Below are positions 32,087 to 32,159 of a stretch of DNA of 32,159 nt, piece after piece (positions within the stretch are counted from its first letter, which is position 1; every line of letters starts with the position of its first letter). The position numbers were made by a program, and so were the translations under genes. The stretch covers positions 1 through 32,159 of the IMG/VR virus record IMGVR_UViG_3300029268_000081; one strand, written 5' to 3'. Origin of the DNA: a virus. The notes below the pieces were generated by a model that did no database searches, had not been told where the DNA came from, and saw nothing but the letters and a program-made list of their open reading frames with translations.

Positions 32087-32159
32087 TAGAAGCTCACGGA
32101 CACTAAAGATATAGATTAATTTAAAGTTAAAGATAGAAAAGCCTCATCCCTTTTTAAAG

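Noticed and set aside
1-32159. tRNA or rRNA genes
   Set aside because: No cloverleaf-like or rRNA-like stretch was noticed in the few non-coding gaps, all of which are under about 210 bases.

Overview
The window is part of the genome of a large tailed phage with a contractile tail (myovirus morphology). It is low in GC (about 35-38% by eye) and densely coded. A tail sheath, tail tube, neck/tail-completion genes and tail-fibre genes lie in canonical order. The host is probably Gram-negative. The phage encodes a secreted lytic transglycosylase, a lipoprotein with a lipobox, an N-terminally anchored periplasmic protein and a broken outer-membrane-like gene. The collagen-like lipoprotein is reminiscent of predatory Bdellovibrionota proteins, but the host cannot be fixed from this window.

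Layout. (1) 1-8114, plus strand: three 'polyvalent' proteins of 1102, 251 and 1021 aa carrying several enzyme-like domains: an LPD-type 'DELQSD' domain, an HDxxGHH domain, an ADP-ribosyltransferase-like domain and an HEAGH metallopeptidase. They are probably packaged in the virion or ejected with the DNA. A homing endonuclease interrupts the group. (2) 8129-9722: a lytic transglycosylase behind a promoter embedded in an RBS-sequestering hairpin, then small unknown genes. (3) 9715-17558: neck and connector-type virion genes. One encodes a very acidic 579-aa protein whose N-terminus looks like a GGDEF/mCpol-type nucleotidyl-cyclase palm. A GIY-YIG homing endonuclease sits among them. (4) 17575-20637: tail sheath, tail tube, terminator, small coiled-coil membrane protein, strong terminator. 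(5) 20650-27992: baseplate/tail-fibre operon ending in a holin-like protein and a permuted NlpC/P60-like enzyme. (6) 27972-31963, minus strand: an oppositely oriented arm with a frameshifted small outer-membrane-like gene, a collagen-like lipoprotein, a UvsW-like SF2 helicase, a spanin-like protein and three unknown genes. It is driven by TATAAT promoters. (7) 31964-32159: a control region with five copies of a 13-bp direct repeat.

Two promoter classes are visible. Sigma70-like TATAAT boxes (five sites) serve the minus arm and the transglycosylase. A phage-specific motif, TAATCTTTA-N3-TAT, occurs at four intergenic sites before virion genes. The strongest compositional signal is the near-complete absence of GATC: one site in about 27.6 kb outside a tail-fibre block, against 12 sites inside the 4.6-kb block at 21.7-26.3 kb. 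This points to selection against GATC and to recent acquisition of the receptor-binding module.
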